A DNA stretch of 64,000 nucleotides from Catellatospora sichuanensis (GCF_007483665.1 NZ_ML660189.1:124001-188000); one strand, 5' to 3'. Numbered from the stretch's first letter, positions 26,903 through 35,724 are shown. A program made the numbers and translations. The notes: generated by a model not told the origin, from the letters alone.

Positions 26903-27769
26903 TCAGCCCTCCCGCTTGGTCGTCCAGCGGAAGCCGAGCAGGCACAGGATCAGGCCGCCGACGCACCACGCGGCGAGCACCAGGGCCACCCGGCCCAGCT
27001 CGTACGAGCCGGCGACCTCCTGGCTCGCGAACGACTCAGGCAGGAACACGCTGCGCAACCCCTGGCACATCCACTTGAGCGGGAACAGCGCGGCGAACTG
27101 CTGCATCCAGTGCGGCAGGTCCTGGTACTCGAAGAACACGCCCGAGGTGAACTGCAGGATCAGCGCGATCGGGGTGACCACGGCCGGTCCGGCCCGGCCG
27201 GTCTTCGCGACGCCGGAGAAGGCGATGCCGCACAGCGTGCAGGCGATCAGGCCGAGCACGCTGACCCAGCCGAAGGTGAACCACTTCTGCCCGGTGTCGG
27301 GCAGGCGCAGGTCGTAGAGCGCCACCGCGACGCCGAGCAGCAGGACAACGGCGATGAACGCGAGCGCCGCCACGCAGAGGATCTTGCCGGCGAAGAAGAC
27401 CCACTTCGGCATGGGCGTGCCGCGGTAGCGCTTGAGCACACCCCGGTCCCGCTCGATGGGGATGGTGATGGCCAGGTTCTGGAAGCCGGTGGCCATGATG
27501 CCCGAGGCGATCATGCCGGTGACGAAGTACTGCGACAGGGTCACCGCGGGGTTCTCGCCGGGCGGGGTGATGATCGTGCTGCCGAAGATCGACCCGAAGA
27601 TCAGCATCAGCATGACGGGGAAGAGCAGCGTGAAGACCAGGGACTCCCGGGTACGCACGAACTGCTTGAACTCGATCCCACCCTGCGCCAGGGCCAGGCT
27701 GAGTCCGCCTGCGCCCGCCTGCCGCGCGGCGGGCTGCGCGGTCTCCTGCTCCACGGTCTGCGTGCTCAT
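26903..27769 (-). CDS. ABC-2 type transporter permease
   Basis: 288-residue protein with six hydrophobic segments, for example SLVFTLLFPVMLMLIFGSIF and CVAALAFIAVVLLLGVAVAL, and the family block NLAITIPIERDRGVLKRYRG followed by TSGVFFEYQDLPHWMQ. It pairs with the ATPase encoded just upstream. Its ATG overlaps the TGA of a 20-codon mini-cistron. Substrate unknown. Confidence 0.87.
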   Translation of the reverse strand: MSTQTVEQETAQPAARQAGAGGLSLALAQGGIEFKQFVRTRESLVFTLLFPVMLMLIFGSIFGSTIITPPGENPAVTLSQYFVTGMIASGIMATGFQNLAITIPIERDRGVLKRYRGTPMPKWVFFAGKILCVAALAFIAVVLLLGVAVALYDLRLPDTGQKWFTFGWVSVLGLIACTLCGIAFSGVAKTGRAGPAVVTPIALILQFTSGVFFEYQDLPHWMQQFAALFPLKWMCQGLRSVFLPESFASQEVAGSYELGRVALVLAAWCVGGLILCLLGFRWTTKREG

Positions 27770-27828
27770 GCCGTCTCCTCGCCACGCTCGTCGACGGCGC
27801 CGACCGATGACATCGTTCGCTCGCTCAC
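27766..27828 (-). CDS. Coupling mini-cistron 3 (20 aa)
   Basis: The GTG overlaps the ATPase stop (GTGA), and the TGA overlaps the permease ATG (ATGA). The peptide starts MSERTMSS and ends AVDERGEETA. GAGGAG near its 3' end is the probable ribosome-binding site for the permease. Same organisation and tail as the mini-cistrons at 7088, 21821 and 35330. Confidence 0.6.
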   Translation of the reverse strand: MSERTMSSVGAVDERGEETA

Positions 27829-28688
27829 GCCGCCCCCTGCCCGTTCTCGCCGATCATCTTCAGGTAGACGTCCTCCAGCGTGGGCCGGGTGACGGTCAGC
27901 TCCGGCACCTCACCGCCGAAGGAGGCGGCCAGCCGCTGCACCACCTCGGTGGGCCGGTCGGTCTCCTCACTGCGCGGGCCGCCGTCGTCGCGCCAGCTCA
28001 CCGTGGCCGTGGCCAGGTGCCGCCCGCCCAGCTCGGCGGGGGTCGACACGGCGATCATGGTGCCGCGGGCGATCACGCCGACCCGGTCCGCGAGCGCCTC
28101 GGCCTCGTCCAGGTAGTGCGTGGTGAGCAGGATGGTGGTGCCGGTGTGCGAGAGCCCGCGGATCAGGTCCCAGAATTCGCGCCGCGCGGCCGGATCGAAG
28201 CCCGTCGTCGGCTCGTCGAGGAACAGCACCTCGGGCTGGTTGACGATGCCCAGCGCCACGTCGAGCCGGCGCTTCTGGCCGCCGGAGAGGGTGTGCGTGC
28301 GCGAGTTGGCCTTCTCGCTCAGCCCGACCCGCTCGATGACCTCGTCGGGGTCGGCCGGATTCGGGTAGAAGCGGGCGAAGTGGCGTACCACCTCGTGCAC
28401 CTTGAGCTCGTCGAACTCGCCGGTGCCCTGCAGCACGATGCCGACCCGGCGACGCCAGTCGCGGTCGGCCTTGGCCGGGTCGATGCCGAGCACGGACACC
28501 TGGCCGGAGTCACGGGTGCGGAACCCCTCCAGGATCTCGACCGTCGTGGTCTTGCCGGCGCCGTTCGGGCCCAGCAGCGCGAACACCTCGCCCGGCGGCA
28601 CGGCCAGGTCGACCCCCGCGACCGCGACGTTGTCCGCATAGGACTTCCGCAGCCCGGAAACGCTGATCGCCAGCTCTTCGTGAGTCAC
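27825..28688 (-). CDS. ABC transporter ATP-binding protein
   Basis: About 287-residue exporter ATPase with canonical motifs: Walker A GPNGAGKTTTVEIL, Q-loop GIVLQGTGEFDEL, signature THTLSGGQKRRLDVALG, Walker B VLFLDEPTTGFDPAARREF and H-loop LLTTHYLDEAEALADR. GTG 28688 (MTHEELAISVSGLRKSY) is preferred to a start four codons earlier, because TATGGT and seven bases precede it. It is the first gene of a two-gene exporter. Cargo unknown. Confidence 0.9.
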   Translation of the reverse strand: MTHEELAISVSGLRKSYADNVAVAGVDLAVPPGEVFALLGPNGAGKTTTVEILEGFRTRDSGQVSVLGIDPAKADRDWRRRVGIVLQGTGEFDELKVHEVVRHFARFYPNPADPDEVIERVGLSEKANSRTHTLSGGQKRRLDVALGIVNQPEVLFLDEPTTGFDPAARREFWDLIRGLSHTGTTILLTTHYLDEAEALADRVGVIARGTMIAVSTPAELGGRHLATATVSWRDDGGPRSEETDRPTEVVQRLAASFGGEVPELTVTRPTLEDVYLKMIGENGQGAA

Positions 28689-28701
28689 ACCCGGCACCAT
28701 A
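28689..28701 (-). promoter_or_regulatory. Leaderless promoter of the ABC exporter operon
   Basis: Minus strand: TATGGT, GCCGGGT (7 bases), then GTG at 28688. Confidence 0.5.
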
Positions 28702-28786
28702 CGTCAGGGCCGCGTCGAGACCCGCCGCTGCTCGGCCGGACGCGAGCGACGCCACGAACCCCCAGTGAGATACTTCACCGGCACAA

Positions 28787-28809
28787 GTTACTGAACGTTC
28801 ACTTAGCAT
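28787..28809 (+). promoter_or_regulatory. meaA promoter with overlapping putative operator
   Basis: ACTGAACGTTCACTTAGC contains the perfect palindrome TGAACGTTCA. Its right end overlaps the -10 hexamer TAGCAT (28804-28809), which lies six bases before the ATG, so the mRNA is leaderless and a bound repressor would cover the promoter. Confidence 0.65.
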
Positions 28810-28815
28810 CGGCGT

Positions 28816-30807
28816 ATGGAGCCTCGTCTCGCCGATCGTGACCGTCCCTGGGTCATGCGCACCTACGCCGGCCACTCGAACGCGGCGGCCACCAACGCGC
28901 TCTTCCGGCGGAACCTGGCCAAGGGCCAGACCGGGCTGTCGGTCGCCTTCGACCTGCCCACGCAGACCGGCTACGACCCCGACCACGAGCTCGCCGCCGG
29001 AGAGGTGGGCCGGGTCGGTGTGCCCGTGGCGCACCTCGGCGACGCGCGGGCCCTGTTCGACGGCATCGACCTGGCCGCCGCGAACACCAGCATGACCATC
29101 AACGCCACCGCGATGTGGCTGCTCGCGCTGTACGTCACCGTCGCGCAGGAGCAGGGTGCAGACCCGGCCGCGCTGGCGGGGACCACCCAGAACGACATCA
29201 TCAAGGAGTACCTGTCGCGCGGGACGTACATCTTCCCGCCCGGCCCGTCGCTGCGCCTGACCACCGACGTCGTCGCGTGGACCGTGGCGAACGCGCCCGC
29301 CTGGAACCCGGTCAACATCTGCTCGTACCACCTCCAGGAGGCCGGCGCGACGCCCGTGCAGGAGGTCGGCTTCGCGCTGGCCACCGCGGTCGCGGTGCTG
29401 GACCGGGTGCGCGACGGCGGCCAGGTCCCGCCCGAGCGCATGGGCGAGGTCGTGCAGCGCGTGTCGTTCTTCGTCAACTCCGGCGTGCGCTTCGTCGAGG
29501 AGATGGCGAAGATGCGCGCGTTCAACCGGCTCTGGGACGAGATCACCCGTGACCGGTACGGCGTCACCGACGCCAAGCAGCGCCGCCTGCGCTATGGCGT
29601 ACAGGTCAACTCGCTGGGGCTGACCGAGCCGCAGCCGGAGAACAACGTCGCCCGGATCGTGCTGGAGATGCTCGGCGTCACCCTGTCCCGCGACGCCCGC
29701 GCCCGCGCCGTGCAGCTGCCCGCCTGGAACGAGGCCCTCGGCCTGCCCCGCCCGTGGGACCAGCAGTGGTCGCTGCGCCTCCAGCAGGTCCTGGCGTACG
29801 AGTCGGACCTGCTGGAATACCCCGACCTGTTCGCCGGGTCGCACGTGGTCGAAGGGCTGGTCGACGAGATCGCCGACGGGGCCCGCAAGCAGCTGGCCGA
29901 AGTGCTGGAACTCGGCGGCGCGGTCGTCGCCGTGGAGAGCGGGCACCTCAAGAGCGCCCTGGTCGCCTCGCTGGCCCGCCGTCGCGGGCGGGTCGAGTCC
30001 GGCGAGGACGTGGTGGTCGGCGTCAACCGGTTCATCGAGACCGAGCCGTCGCCGCTGACCGCCGCGGGCGCGCAGGCCATCGAGCAGGTCGACCCGGCCG
30101 CGGAGAAGGCCGCGATCGACGCGGTGCAGCGCTGGCGCGCCGAGCGCGACGGGTCGGCCGCCGCCGAGGCGCTGGACCGGCTGCGGGCCGAGGCCGCCGG
30201 GTCACGCAACCTGATGCCGGCCACGCTGGAGTGCGTACGCGCCGGGGTCACCACCGGCGAGTGGGCGGGCGTGCTGCGCGAGGTGTTCGGCGAGTACCGC
30301 GCCCCCACCGGGCTGAGCAGCGGCGTCTCCGGCGGCGGGGACGGGTCACTGGCCCGGGTCCGCGAGCGCGTGCACGCCACGGCCCGCGAGCTGGCGCGCC
30401 CGGCGCTGCGGCTGCTGGTCGGCAAGCCGGGCCTGGACGGGCACTCCAACGGCGCGGAGCAGATCGCCGTACGGGCCCGCGACGCCGGGTTCGAGGTCGT
30501 CTACCAGGGCATCCGTCTCACCCCGGCGCAGATCGTCGCGGCGGCGGTGCAGGAGGACGTGGACCTGGTCGGCCTGTCGGTGCTGTCCGGCTCGCACCTC
30601 AACGCGGTGCCCGCGGTGCTGAACGGGCTGCGCGCGGCCGGGCTGGCCGATCTGCCGGTCGTCGTCGGCGGCATCATCCCCGAGGACGACGCCGAGGTGC
30701 TGCGCGAGGCCGGCGTGGCCCGCGTCTTCACCCCCAAGGACTTCGCCCTCACCGACATCATGGCCGAACTCGTCACCGTGGTACGCGAACGCCACGGCCT
30801 GGCCTGA
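28816..30807 (+). CDS. meaA: B12-dependent acyl-CoA mutase MeaA (ethylmalonyl-CoA mutase type)
   Basis: 663-residue single-chain mutase of the methylmalonyl-CoA mutase superfamily. The N-terminus RPWVMRTYAGHSNAAATNAL and FDLPTQTGYDPDHELA match Streptomyces MeaA. The TIM-barrel catalytic part is followed by a linker and a C-terminal B12-binding domain with LLVGKPGLDGHSNGAEQIA (DxHxxG, about residue 540), SVLSGSH and VVVGGIIP. It would convert ethylmalonyl-CoA to methylsuccinyl-CoA; isobutyryl-CoA mutase activity is less likely but not excluded. Adenosylcobalamin synthesis and MeaB are encoded in the same window. Confidence 0.9.
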   Translation: MEPRLADRDRPWVMRTYAGHSNAAATNALFRRNLAKGQTGLSVAFDLPTQTGYDPDHELAAGEVGRVGVPVAHLGDARALFDGIDLAAANTSMTINATAMWLLALYVTVAQEQGADPAALAGTTQNDIIKEYLSRGTYIFPPGPSLRLTTDVVAWTVANAPAWNPVNICSYHLQEAGATPVQEVGFALATAVAVLDRVRDGGQVPPERMGEVVQRVSFFVNSGVRFVEEMAKMRAFNRLWDEITRDRYGVTDAKQRRLRYGVQVNSLGLTEPQPENNVARIVLEMLGVTLSRDARARAVQLPAWNEALGLPRPWDQQWSLRLQQVLAYESDLLEYPDLFAGSHVVEGLVDEIADGARKQLAEVLELGGAVVAVESGHLKSALVASLARRRGRVESGEDVVVGVNRFIETEPSPLTAAGAQAIEQVDPAAEKAAIDAVQRWRAERDGSAAAEALDRLRAEAAGSRNLMPATLECVRAGVTTGEWAGVLREVFGEYRAPTGLSSGVSGGGDGSLARVRERVHATARELARPALRLLVGKPGLDGHSNGAEQIAVRARDAGFEVVYQGIRLTPAQIVAAAVQEDVDLVGLSVLSGSHLNAVPAVLNGLRAAGLADLPVVVGGIIPEDDAEVLREAGVARVFTPKDFALTDIMAELVTVVRERHGLA

Positions 30808-30843
30808 TCCGCCGCACCGATCGCGTCCCGCCGATCCGGACCG

Positions 30844-30898
30844 ATCATGAAGTTAGGGGCACGACGCGCCGTCGAGCCGTGCCACAAGTTCATGATCA
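30844..30898. repeat. Inverted repeat, family E
   Basis: GATCATGAAGTTAGGGGCAC pairs imperfectly with GTGCCACAAGTTCATGATC around GACGCGCCGTCGAGCC. It lies between meaA and the convergent membrane-protein gene. Relatives are at 10651 (half) and 11128. Confidence 0.75.
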
Positions 30899-30926
30899 AC
30901 GCGGTGGAGCTCGGGGTGCGCGGGGG

Positions 30927-31583
30927 TCAGGCGAGGGTGAGGGCGGTGGTGGCGAGCATGCCGGCCAGGATGGTGAGGGCGATGGCGCCGGGGTCGAGGC
31001 GGGCGCCGAACCAGCGGTCGGCGAGGTCGCGGCCGGGGAGCAGGCCCGAGAGCGGCGCGCCGAGCAGGACCAGCCAGCCGGCGAGCAGGCCGGCCGGGCC
31101 GTGGTCCTGCAGGAAGGCCGCGATCAGGGTGACCACGGCGGCGCAGGCCGCGCCGAGGGCGAACAGCAGCGGCAGGATCAGCGGCGGCAGCTTCTCACCG
31201 CCGCGCTGGGCCCGGTCGATGCGGGCGGCGGCGCTCTCCAGCAGCGGGATCGGGTCGGTGGCGGCGGAGGCGGGCTGCTCGGGCAGCGGCAGCGGGGGCG
31301 GCACGGGGCCCAGCCGCCGGCCGCGGCGGCCGCGTACCTGCTTCAGCTCGTCCCACAGGGCGCCCGCCGCGAGGTCGGTCTGCGCGACGAGGCGCTGCGC
31401 GTGCGCCATCCGGGCGGTCGCCGCGACCACCGCGTCGTCGGCCGCGGCAAGGTCGTGCTCGATGGTGGCGATGCCGTCCGCATGGGACTGCACGGCCGCG
31501 GTAAGCGCCGCCTCGTGCCGCCGGGACGCGGCGACCAGGTCGGCGATCAGCGCGCGGTAGCGGACCGTCGGCGGGGAGGTCAC
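30927..31583 (-). CDS. Coiled-coil membrane protein of the FtsK-type cassette
   Basis: This 218-residue protein has an N-terminal helical half (LIADLVAASRRHEAALTAAV, IEHDLAAADDAVVAATARMA), a Pro-rich linker and three C-terminal hydrophobic segments (ILPLLFALGAACAAVVTLIA, GLLAGWLVLLGAPLSGLLPG, ALTILAGMLATTALTLA). The GTG overlaps the FtsK-like gene stop (GTGA), so the two are translationally coupled. No family recognised. It would be the only integral membrane component of the cassette and so the likely membrane anchor for the ATPase. Confidence 0.78.
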   Translation of the reverse strand: MTSPPTVRYRALIADLVAASRRHEAALTAAVQSHADGIATIEHDLAAADDAVVAATARMAHAQRLVAQTDLAAGALWDELKQVRGRRGRRLGPVPPPLPLPEQPASAATDPIPLLESAAARIDRAQRGGEKLPPLILPLLFALGAACAAVVTLIAAFLQDHGPAGLLAGWLVLLGAPLSGLLPGRDLADRWFGARLDPGAIALTILAGMLATTALTLA

Positions 31584-34330
31584 GGGGCCACCTCGTACGG
31601 GATGATGATCTGCGCTCGCTGGTGCACCGCGCGGTCGAAGTGCAGGGCCCGGTTGAGCCGGGGGAACCAGGCCGGCCCGCCGGGCTGCGGGTAGAGCGCG
31701 GACAGCTCGGGCCCGTGCACGTCGAGCGCCACCCAGGCGCCGATCGCGTCGAAACGGGCGCCGGGGCCGCCGAGATCGTCGCGCAGCCGGGCGACCGTAC
31801 GCCACCAGCCGAGCAGGTGGGTGCGCCGTTCCGGCCCGCGGGCGAGCACGGTGCGCAGCAGCTCGTGGCCGCTGGGCAGGCCCGGTCCTGGCTTGGCGGC
31901 CAGCCGCGCGGCGACCGCGTCCATCGCGAAGGCGAAGACGTAGTGCGGGGGAGCAGGCAGCTCGGGAGCACCGCGGTCGCGGCCTCCGGCGTCGGGTGGC
32001 GGCTCCTGGGCCAGTTCGGCCAGCAGGCCGGTGACGCCGTCGGCGTCGTACCAGTCGCAGCGGTGGCGGGCCTCGAGCACCGCGTGCAGCGACTTGGCGG
32101 GCGTGGTCGCATCGGAGTCCAGGCACAGCACGCTGAACCGGGCCGAGCCGGACGTGTGCTGGCTGCCCAGGGCGTGCCCGGCGGCCAGCAGCACCGCGCA
32201 GGCCTCGTCGGCCCGGGTGCCGAGCACGGCGAGGTTGCGGCCGGGCGCGCGGTTCAGCCGCAGTGTGGCAGGGCGGCCCGTCACGTCGATGGTCTCGCCG
32301 AGCAGGGCCACCGCGCCCACCGAGGCGGGCAGTTCCGGCGCGGGCGGTGGCGGCAGCAGGGGGAACAGCGGGCGGGAGTCGCCGTCGAACAGCCGGGGCG
32401 GCTCGGCGCCGTCGGGCCGGGCCGACCACAGCTGCTCCTGCAGTCCGAGCCAGGTCGCGCGGTCGCCCGCGTCGGGCAGCCGCACGATGGTGTTGGCCGA
32501 CGGCACGCCGGAGTCGGCGTTGACCACGGCGTGGCAGCGCGGGATCAGCTCGGCGGCCAGGTTCACATCGGACAGGATGCGGCGCGCCTTGGGCAGCGCG
32601 ATGCGCAGCGTGAACTGCGAGACCAGGCCGGAGCGGCCCCACAGCGCCTCGATGCCGGACACGTCCTGGCTGGCCAGCACCAGGTGGATGCCCTGCGAGC
32701 GGCCCCGGCGGGCCAGGTCTTCCAGCAGGTCCACCGCCTCGCTGGTGACCGCGTCGCGGGCGCCGAGCAGCACCTGGAACTCGTCGATCACGGCGACGAT
32801 GCGCGGCCAGTTGCCTGCCGGGTCCTCGGCCCGCAGCTCGGCGAGCTTGGTCGCCTCGTGCTGCTTGGCGGCGGTGGCCCGGCGCTTGAGCTCCTCGGCC
32901 AGGTGCCGCAGCAGGGCCAGGCCGAACTCCCGGTCGCTGTTGACGTTGACGCCGACCAGCCGCACCTGCGGCAGCCAGCTGGGGTCGCGGGTGCCGGGGG
33001 CGAAGCGGGCGAAGGACACGCCCTCCTTGAAGTCCAGCAGGTACAGCGACAGCTCACCGGGGGAGTAGCGGGTGGCCAACGCGGCCAGCCAGCAGTAGAT
33101 CAGGTTCGTCTTGCCCGAGCCGGACGGGCCGCCGATCAGGGCGTGCGGCGGGTCGTCGCCGAGCACCAGCTCGACCAAGCGGCCGTCGGTGCCCTCGCCG
33201 ATCGGCGCGCGCAGCGCCTCGGCCGAGGACTGCTGCCAGATCTCGTCGGGCAGCAGCGCGGCGAACGGCACCGGCGGCGGCCCGGCGGTGGCCTGCTCGG
33301 CCAGCGCCCGGCAGACCCCGGTGACCAGGGCCGCACCCGGCGGGGCGTCCAGCCGCACCGGGATCTCGCCGGTGAGGCTGGTGCGGGCCGTGCCGTTGGC
33401 CCGGATCGCGATCGACTCGACGTCGGTGTCGGCGGCGAGGTCGAAACCCCGGCTGATCAGGTGTACGCCGGCCGCGACGCCGGTGCGGGCGACCCGGTCG
33501 AGCTGGGCCCGCTCGGCCTTGGACAGCTCCGCGCCGTTCGGGTCGGCCAGCAGCACCGCCACCCGCCAGGGCTCGGGGCGGCGGCCCGTCTCCGCGGCCA
33601 GCTCGGCCACGCTCAGGTAGACCCCGCCGAGCACGTTCTCGTTGATCCGGCGGATCTGCTCGGCGAGGTCGTCGAGCAGCGGGGCGAGCCCGCCCGGCCC
33701 GAGGTACGAGATCAGGCCCGCCGGGGCCAGCGGGGCGAGCCCGGCCAGTGCGCCGCCGAGCCGGCCCGGGTCGTACACGCTGATCCGCAGCGAACCGGGC
33801 GGCACCGACGCCAGCGCGCGCAGCAGCATCGCCCCGATCAGGGCGTCCACCGCGGCCACGCCATCGCCGGACACGCTCAGGTGTGCGGTGTCCAGCAGCG
33901 GCACCAGGGCCGGGACGGGCGTCGCCGGTGCGGGCTCCTGCACCAGCGAGCCGACTCGCAGCAGTCCGGGGGTGAGCCCGGCCTGCTGCTCCGGCTTCAT
34001 CCCGGGTCGCCACGACGTCCACGGGCTGCCCGCGGTGCCGGGCGCGGCGGCCTCGGCGAGCCCGAGCAGGCCCCGGCCGAGTTTCGCGGTCTCCCGCTCG
34101 CGACGGGCCCGTGCCTCGGCCAGGGCCGTGTCACGCGTCGACAGCAGCTCGTCGCGCCGTCGCGGAGCCGAGCGCCGGACGGCGTCGAGCTGCGCCAGCG
34201 CGGCGGCCCGGGCGGCCGCGGTGGCGGCCAGCGAGGCGCGGGCGGCGTGCCGGGCCGCGGCCAGTTCCCTGCGTACCGCCGCGACGATCCCTCGGCTGGT
34301 CGGCGCAGTCGCGGCGTCCTGCTCAGCCAC
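31580..34330 (-). CDS. FtsK/SpoIIIE-like ATPase
   Basis: This 916-residue cytoplasmic protein has an N-terminal Ala/Arg-rich coiled coil (residues 15-90). A central FtsK/HerA-type ATPase follows, with P-loop LIGGPSGSGKTNLIYCW (398-414) and Walker B RIVAVIDEFQVLL (510-522), then LASQDVSGIEALW. Near residue 700, GRNLAVLGTRADEACAVLLA looks like a second, degenerate P-loop, as in the tandem ATPases of type VII secretion (EccC). It lacks the membrane domain of FtsK; the next gene may supply it. It could pump protein or DNA; the small helical protein encoded first in the operon favours protein. It overlaps both neighbours. Confidence 0.8.
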   Translation of the reverse strand: MAEQDAATAPTSRGIVAAVRRELAAARHAARASLAATAAARAAALAQLDAVRRSAPRRRDELLSTRDTALAEARARRERETAKLGRGLLGLAEAAAPGTAGSPWTSWRPGMKPEQQAGLTPGLLRVGSLVQEPAPATPVPALVPLLDTAHLSVSGDGVAAVDALIGAMLLRALASVPPGSLRISVYDPGRLGGALAGLAPLAPAGLISYLGPGGLAPLLDDLAEQIRRINENVLGGVYLSVAELAAETGRRPEPWRVAVLLADPNGAELSKAERAQLDRVARTGVAAGVHLISRGFDLAADTDVESIAIRANGTARTSLTGEIPVRLDAPPGAALVTGVCRALAEQATAGPPPVPFAALLPDEIWQQSSAEALRAPIGEGTDGRLVELVLGDDPPHALIGGPSGSGKTNLIYCWLAALATRYSPGELSLYLLDFKEGVSFARFAPGTRDPSWLPQVRLVGVNVNSDREFGLALLRHLAEELKRRATAAKQHEATKLAELRAEDPAGNWPRIVAVIDEFQVLLGARDAVTSEAVDLLEDLARRGRSQGIHLVLASQDVSGIEALWGRSGLVSQFTLRIALPKARRILSDVNLAAELIPRCHAVVNADSGVPSANTIVRLPDAGDRATWLGLQEQLWSARPDGAEPPRLFDGDSRPLFPLLPPPPAPELPASVGAVALLGETIDVTGRPATLRLNRAPGRNLAVLGTRADEACAVLLAAGHALGSQHTSGSARFSVLCLDSDATTPAKSLHAVLEARHRCDWYDADGVTGLLAELAQEPPPDAGGRDRGAPELPAPPHYVFAFAMDAVAARLAAKPGPGLPSGHELLRTVLARGPERRTHLLGWWRTVARLRDDLGGPGARFDAIGAWVALDVHGPELSALYPQPGGPAWFPRLNRALHFDRAVHQRAQIIIPYEVAP

Positions 34331-35333
34331 CGCTGCGGCGGCGAGCCGTGGGCTGCGTGACGCGGCCCAGCTCGTCGACGGCGGAGCGGCGGCGGCCGCT
34401 GTCGGTGATGCGCAGCGCGGCCCGGTGGGCCTCGGCCCGTTCGGTGGCCCGCTGCTGCGCGGCCCCGGCGGCGGCCCGTTCGGCCTCGATGATCTGGTTC
34501 AGCTCGTCGGCGGGCCGGCCGTTGGCCCGCAGCAGCGCGGCGACCAGCAGCGCGGCGGCGGTGGCGGCGTCCACCGGGTGGGTGGGCGCCCGGTCGGCGG
34601 TGCGCTGAGGCGAGGTGTGGCAGACCCGCGCCACGATCTCCTCGGCCGCCTCGGCGGGCAGCTGCGGCAGCAGCTCCGAGGGCAGCGCCAGGGCGGCCCG
34701 GCGTACCCGGGCCAGGTCCTCCAGCCGCGGCGGGTAGCCGACCAGGTCGGCGGCGAGCTGGCGCAGCAGCGGCGGTGCGATCGCGGCCAGGCCGAGGCCG
34801 ACGGCGGGGCCCGCCGCGGCCAGGTGGCGGTGCAGCCGCCTGCGGTCGCCGTCGTGGGCCGCCTGTACGCAGCGGCGCAGCAGCTCGGCGCTGGACTGCG
34901 CGGCGTCGGCGCGGTCGCCGGTGAGCGTGGACGCGGAGAAGCCCTCGCCGGTCAGCGCGGCGATCCGCTCTCCCCACCAGTCGGCGAGGCGGCAGTCACC
35001 GGAGCCGGTGGCCTCCCCGCGCGGGGCCTGGGCGGGCACGGTGGCCTGCCAGCCCTCGTCGTGGCGGGCGTGTGTATCGGCGGGCATGCCCAGCGCCAGC
35101 GCGTACTCGTCGAGCCGGTCCTGGGCGACCCGCAGCGCGGCGGCGGCGTGGTCCAGGCGCTCGACGGCGCGGCTCAGGTCGGGCACGCTGACCGGGGTCG
35201 CGCTGTGGTGCAGCACCCAGGCCAGCAGCCCGGTGGCGCTGCGCAGGCGTTCGGCGGCGGCGGAGACCTGCGGCAGCGGCAGTTCCTCGCGGGCCACCCG
35301 CAACTGGTCGGCAAGATCTTGAACGAGGCTCAT
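34323..35333 (-). CDS. Helical protein of the FtsK-type cassette
   Basis: Predominantly alpha-helical protein of 336 residues, no recognised domain. The N-terminal part (LDHAAAALRVAQDRLDEYAL) resembles in character the 86-residue protein at 35464. The middle has WWGERIAALTGEGFSAS, and the C-terminus is charged and coiled (IIEAERAAAGAAQQRATERA). No TM segment and no signal peptide. Its ATG overlaps the TGA of a 45-codon mini-cistron; its stop lies 8 bases inside the FtsK-like gene. An adaptor or chaperone role would fit, by inference only. Confidence 0.7.
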   Translation of the reverse strand: MSLVQDLADQLRVAREELPLPQVSAAAERLRSATGLLAWVLHHSATPVSVPDLSRAVERLDHAAAALRVAQDRLDEYALALGMPADTHARHDEGWQATVPAQAPRGEATGSGDCRLADWWGERIAALTGEGFSASTLTGDRADAAQSSAELLRRCVQAAHDGDRRRLHRHLAAAGPAVGLGLAAIAPPLLRQLAADLVGYPPRLEDLARVRRAALALPSELLPQLPAEAAEEIVARVCHTSPQRTADRAPTHPVDAATAAALLVAALLRANGRPADELNQIIEAERAAAGAAQQRATERAEAHRAALRITDSGRRRSAVDELGRVTQPTARRRSGG

Positions 35334-35467
35334 GCCGTCGCCTCCTTGCTGCGCTCGTCACCGACGGCATGAGCTGACCTGGGCCTGCTGATTCGCTCGC
35401 TACGCTCGTCACCGACGGCGTGAGCTGATCCGGGCACGCTGATTCGCTCGTTCATGAGGGCGCTCAC
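35330..35467 (-). CDS. Coupling mini-cistron 4 (45 aa) with internal duplication
   Basis: The GTG overlaps the stop of the 86-residue gene, and the TGA overlaps the ATG of the 336-residue gene. The peptide holds two copies of a ~17-residue unit, ERISVPGSAHAVGDERS and ERISRPRSAHAVGDERS, then KEATA. The DNA shows the matching ~51-base tandem duplication (unit boundaries near GACGAGCG). AAGGAGG near the end is the ribosome-binding site for the next gene. Confidence 0.6.
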   Translation of the reverse strand: MSALMNERISVPGSAHAVGDERSERISRPRSAHAVGDERSKEATA

Positions 35468-35724
35468 AGCGTCGCGACGTACGACTCGGCCTGCTCCACC
35501 GCGTGCAGCGTCGCGGTGAGGCACTCCTCGAGTTCCGAGGCGGCCTGGGCGAGTGCGGCCTGCGCGGCGGTCACGGCCTCGTGTCCGGAGCCCTCCACGG
35601 CCGTGGCAAGGCTGAGCTGGGCCTCGCCGAGCCGGTCGTTGGCGGAACGGACCGCGTCCTGGCCTTCCTGCACATGCAGCATGGCGGCATCGATGGCGGC
35701 TTTGACCTCGGCGACGCTGGCCAC
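35464..35724 (-). CDS. Small two-helix protein, first gene of the FtsK-type cassette
   Basis: This 86-residue all-alpha protein, MASVAEVKAAIDAAMLHVQE ... EQAESYVATL, is predicted as two long helices joined by a turn at VEGSGHEAV. Size and fold are like WXG100 (ESX) secretion substrates, but the W-x-G motif and the C-terminal YxxxD/E signal are absent. The GTG has GGAGG upstream. Its stop overlaps the start of mini-cistron 4. No function can be assigned from the sequence; the FtsK-like ATPase downstream makes a substrate or structural role conceivable. Confidence 0.7.
   Translation of the reverse strand: MASVAEVKAAIDAAMLHVQEGQDAVRSANDRLGEAQLSLATAVEGSGHEAVTAAQAALAQAASELEECLTATLHAVEQAESYVATL

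Noticed and set aside
28701..28815. Cobalamin riboswitch upstream of meaA
   Set aside because: Only about 115 bases are available, no B12-box-like segment is seen, and the promoter geometry implies a leaderless mRNA.
31622..34360. 912-codon open frame opposite the FtsK-like gene
   Set aside because: Composition is that of an antisense shadow, and no domain is visible. The minus-strand ATPase has P-loop and Walker B motifs.
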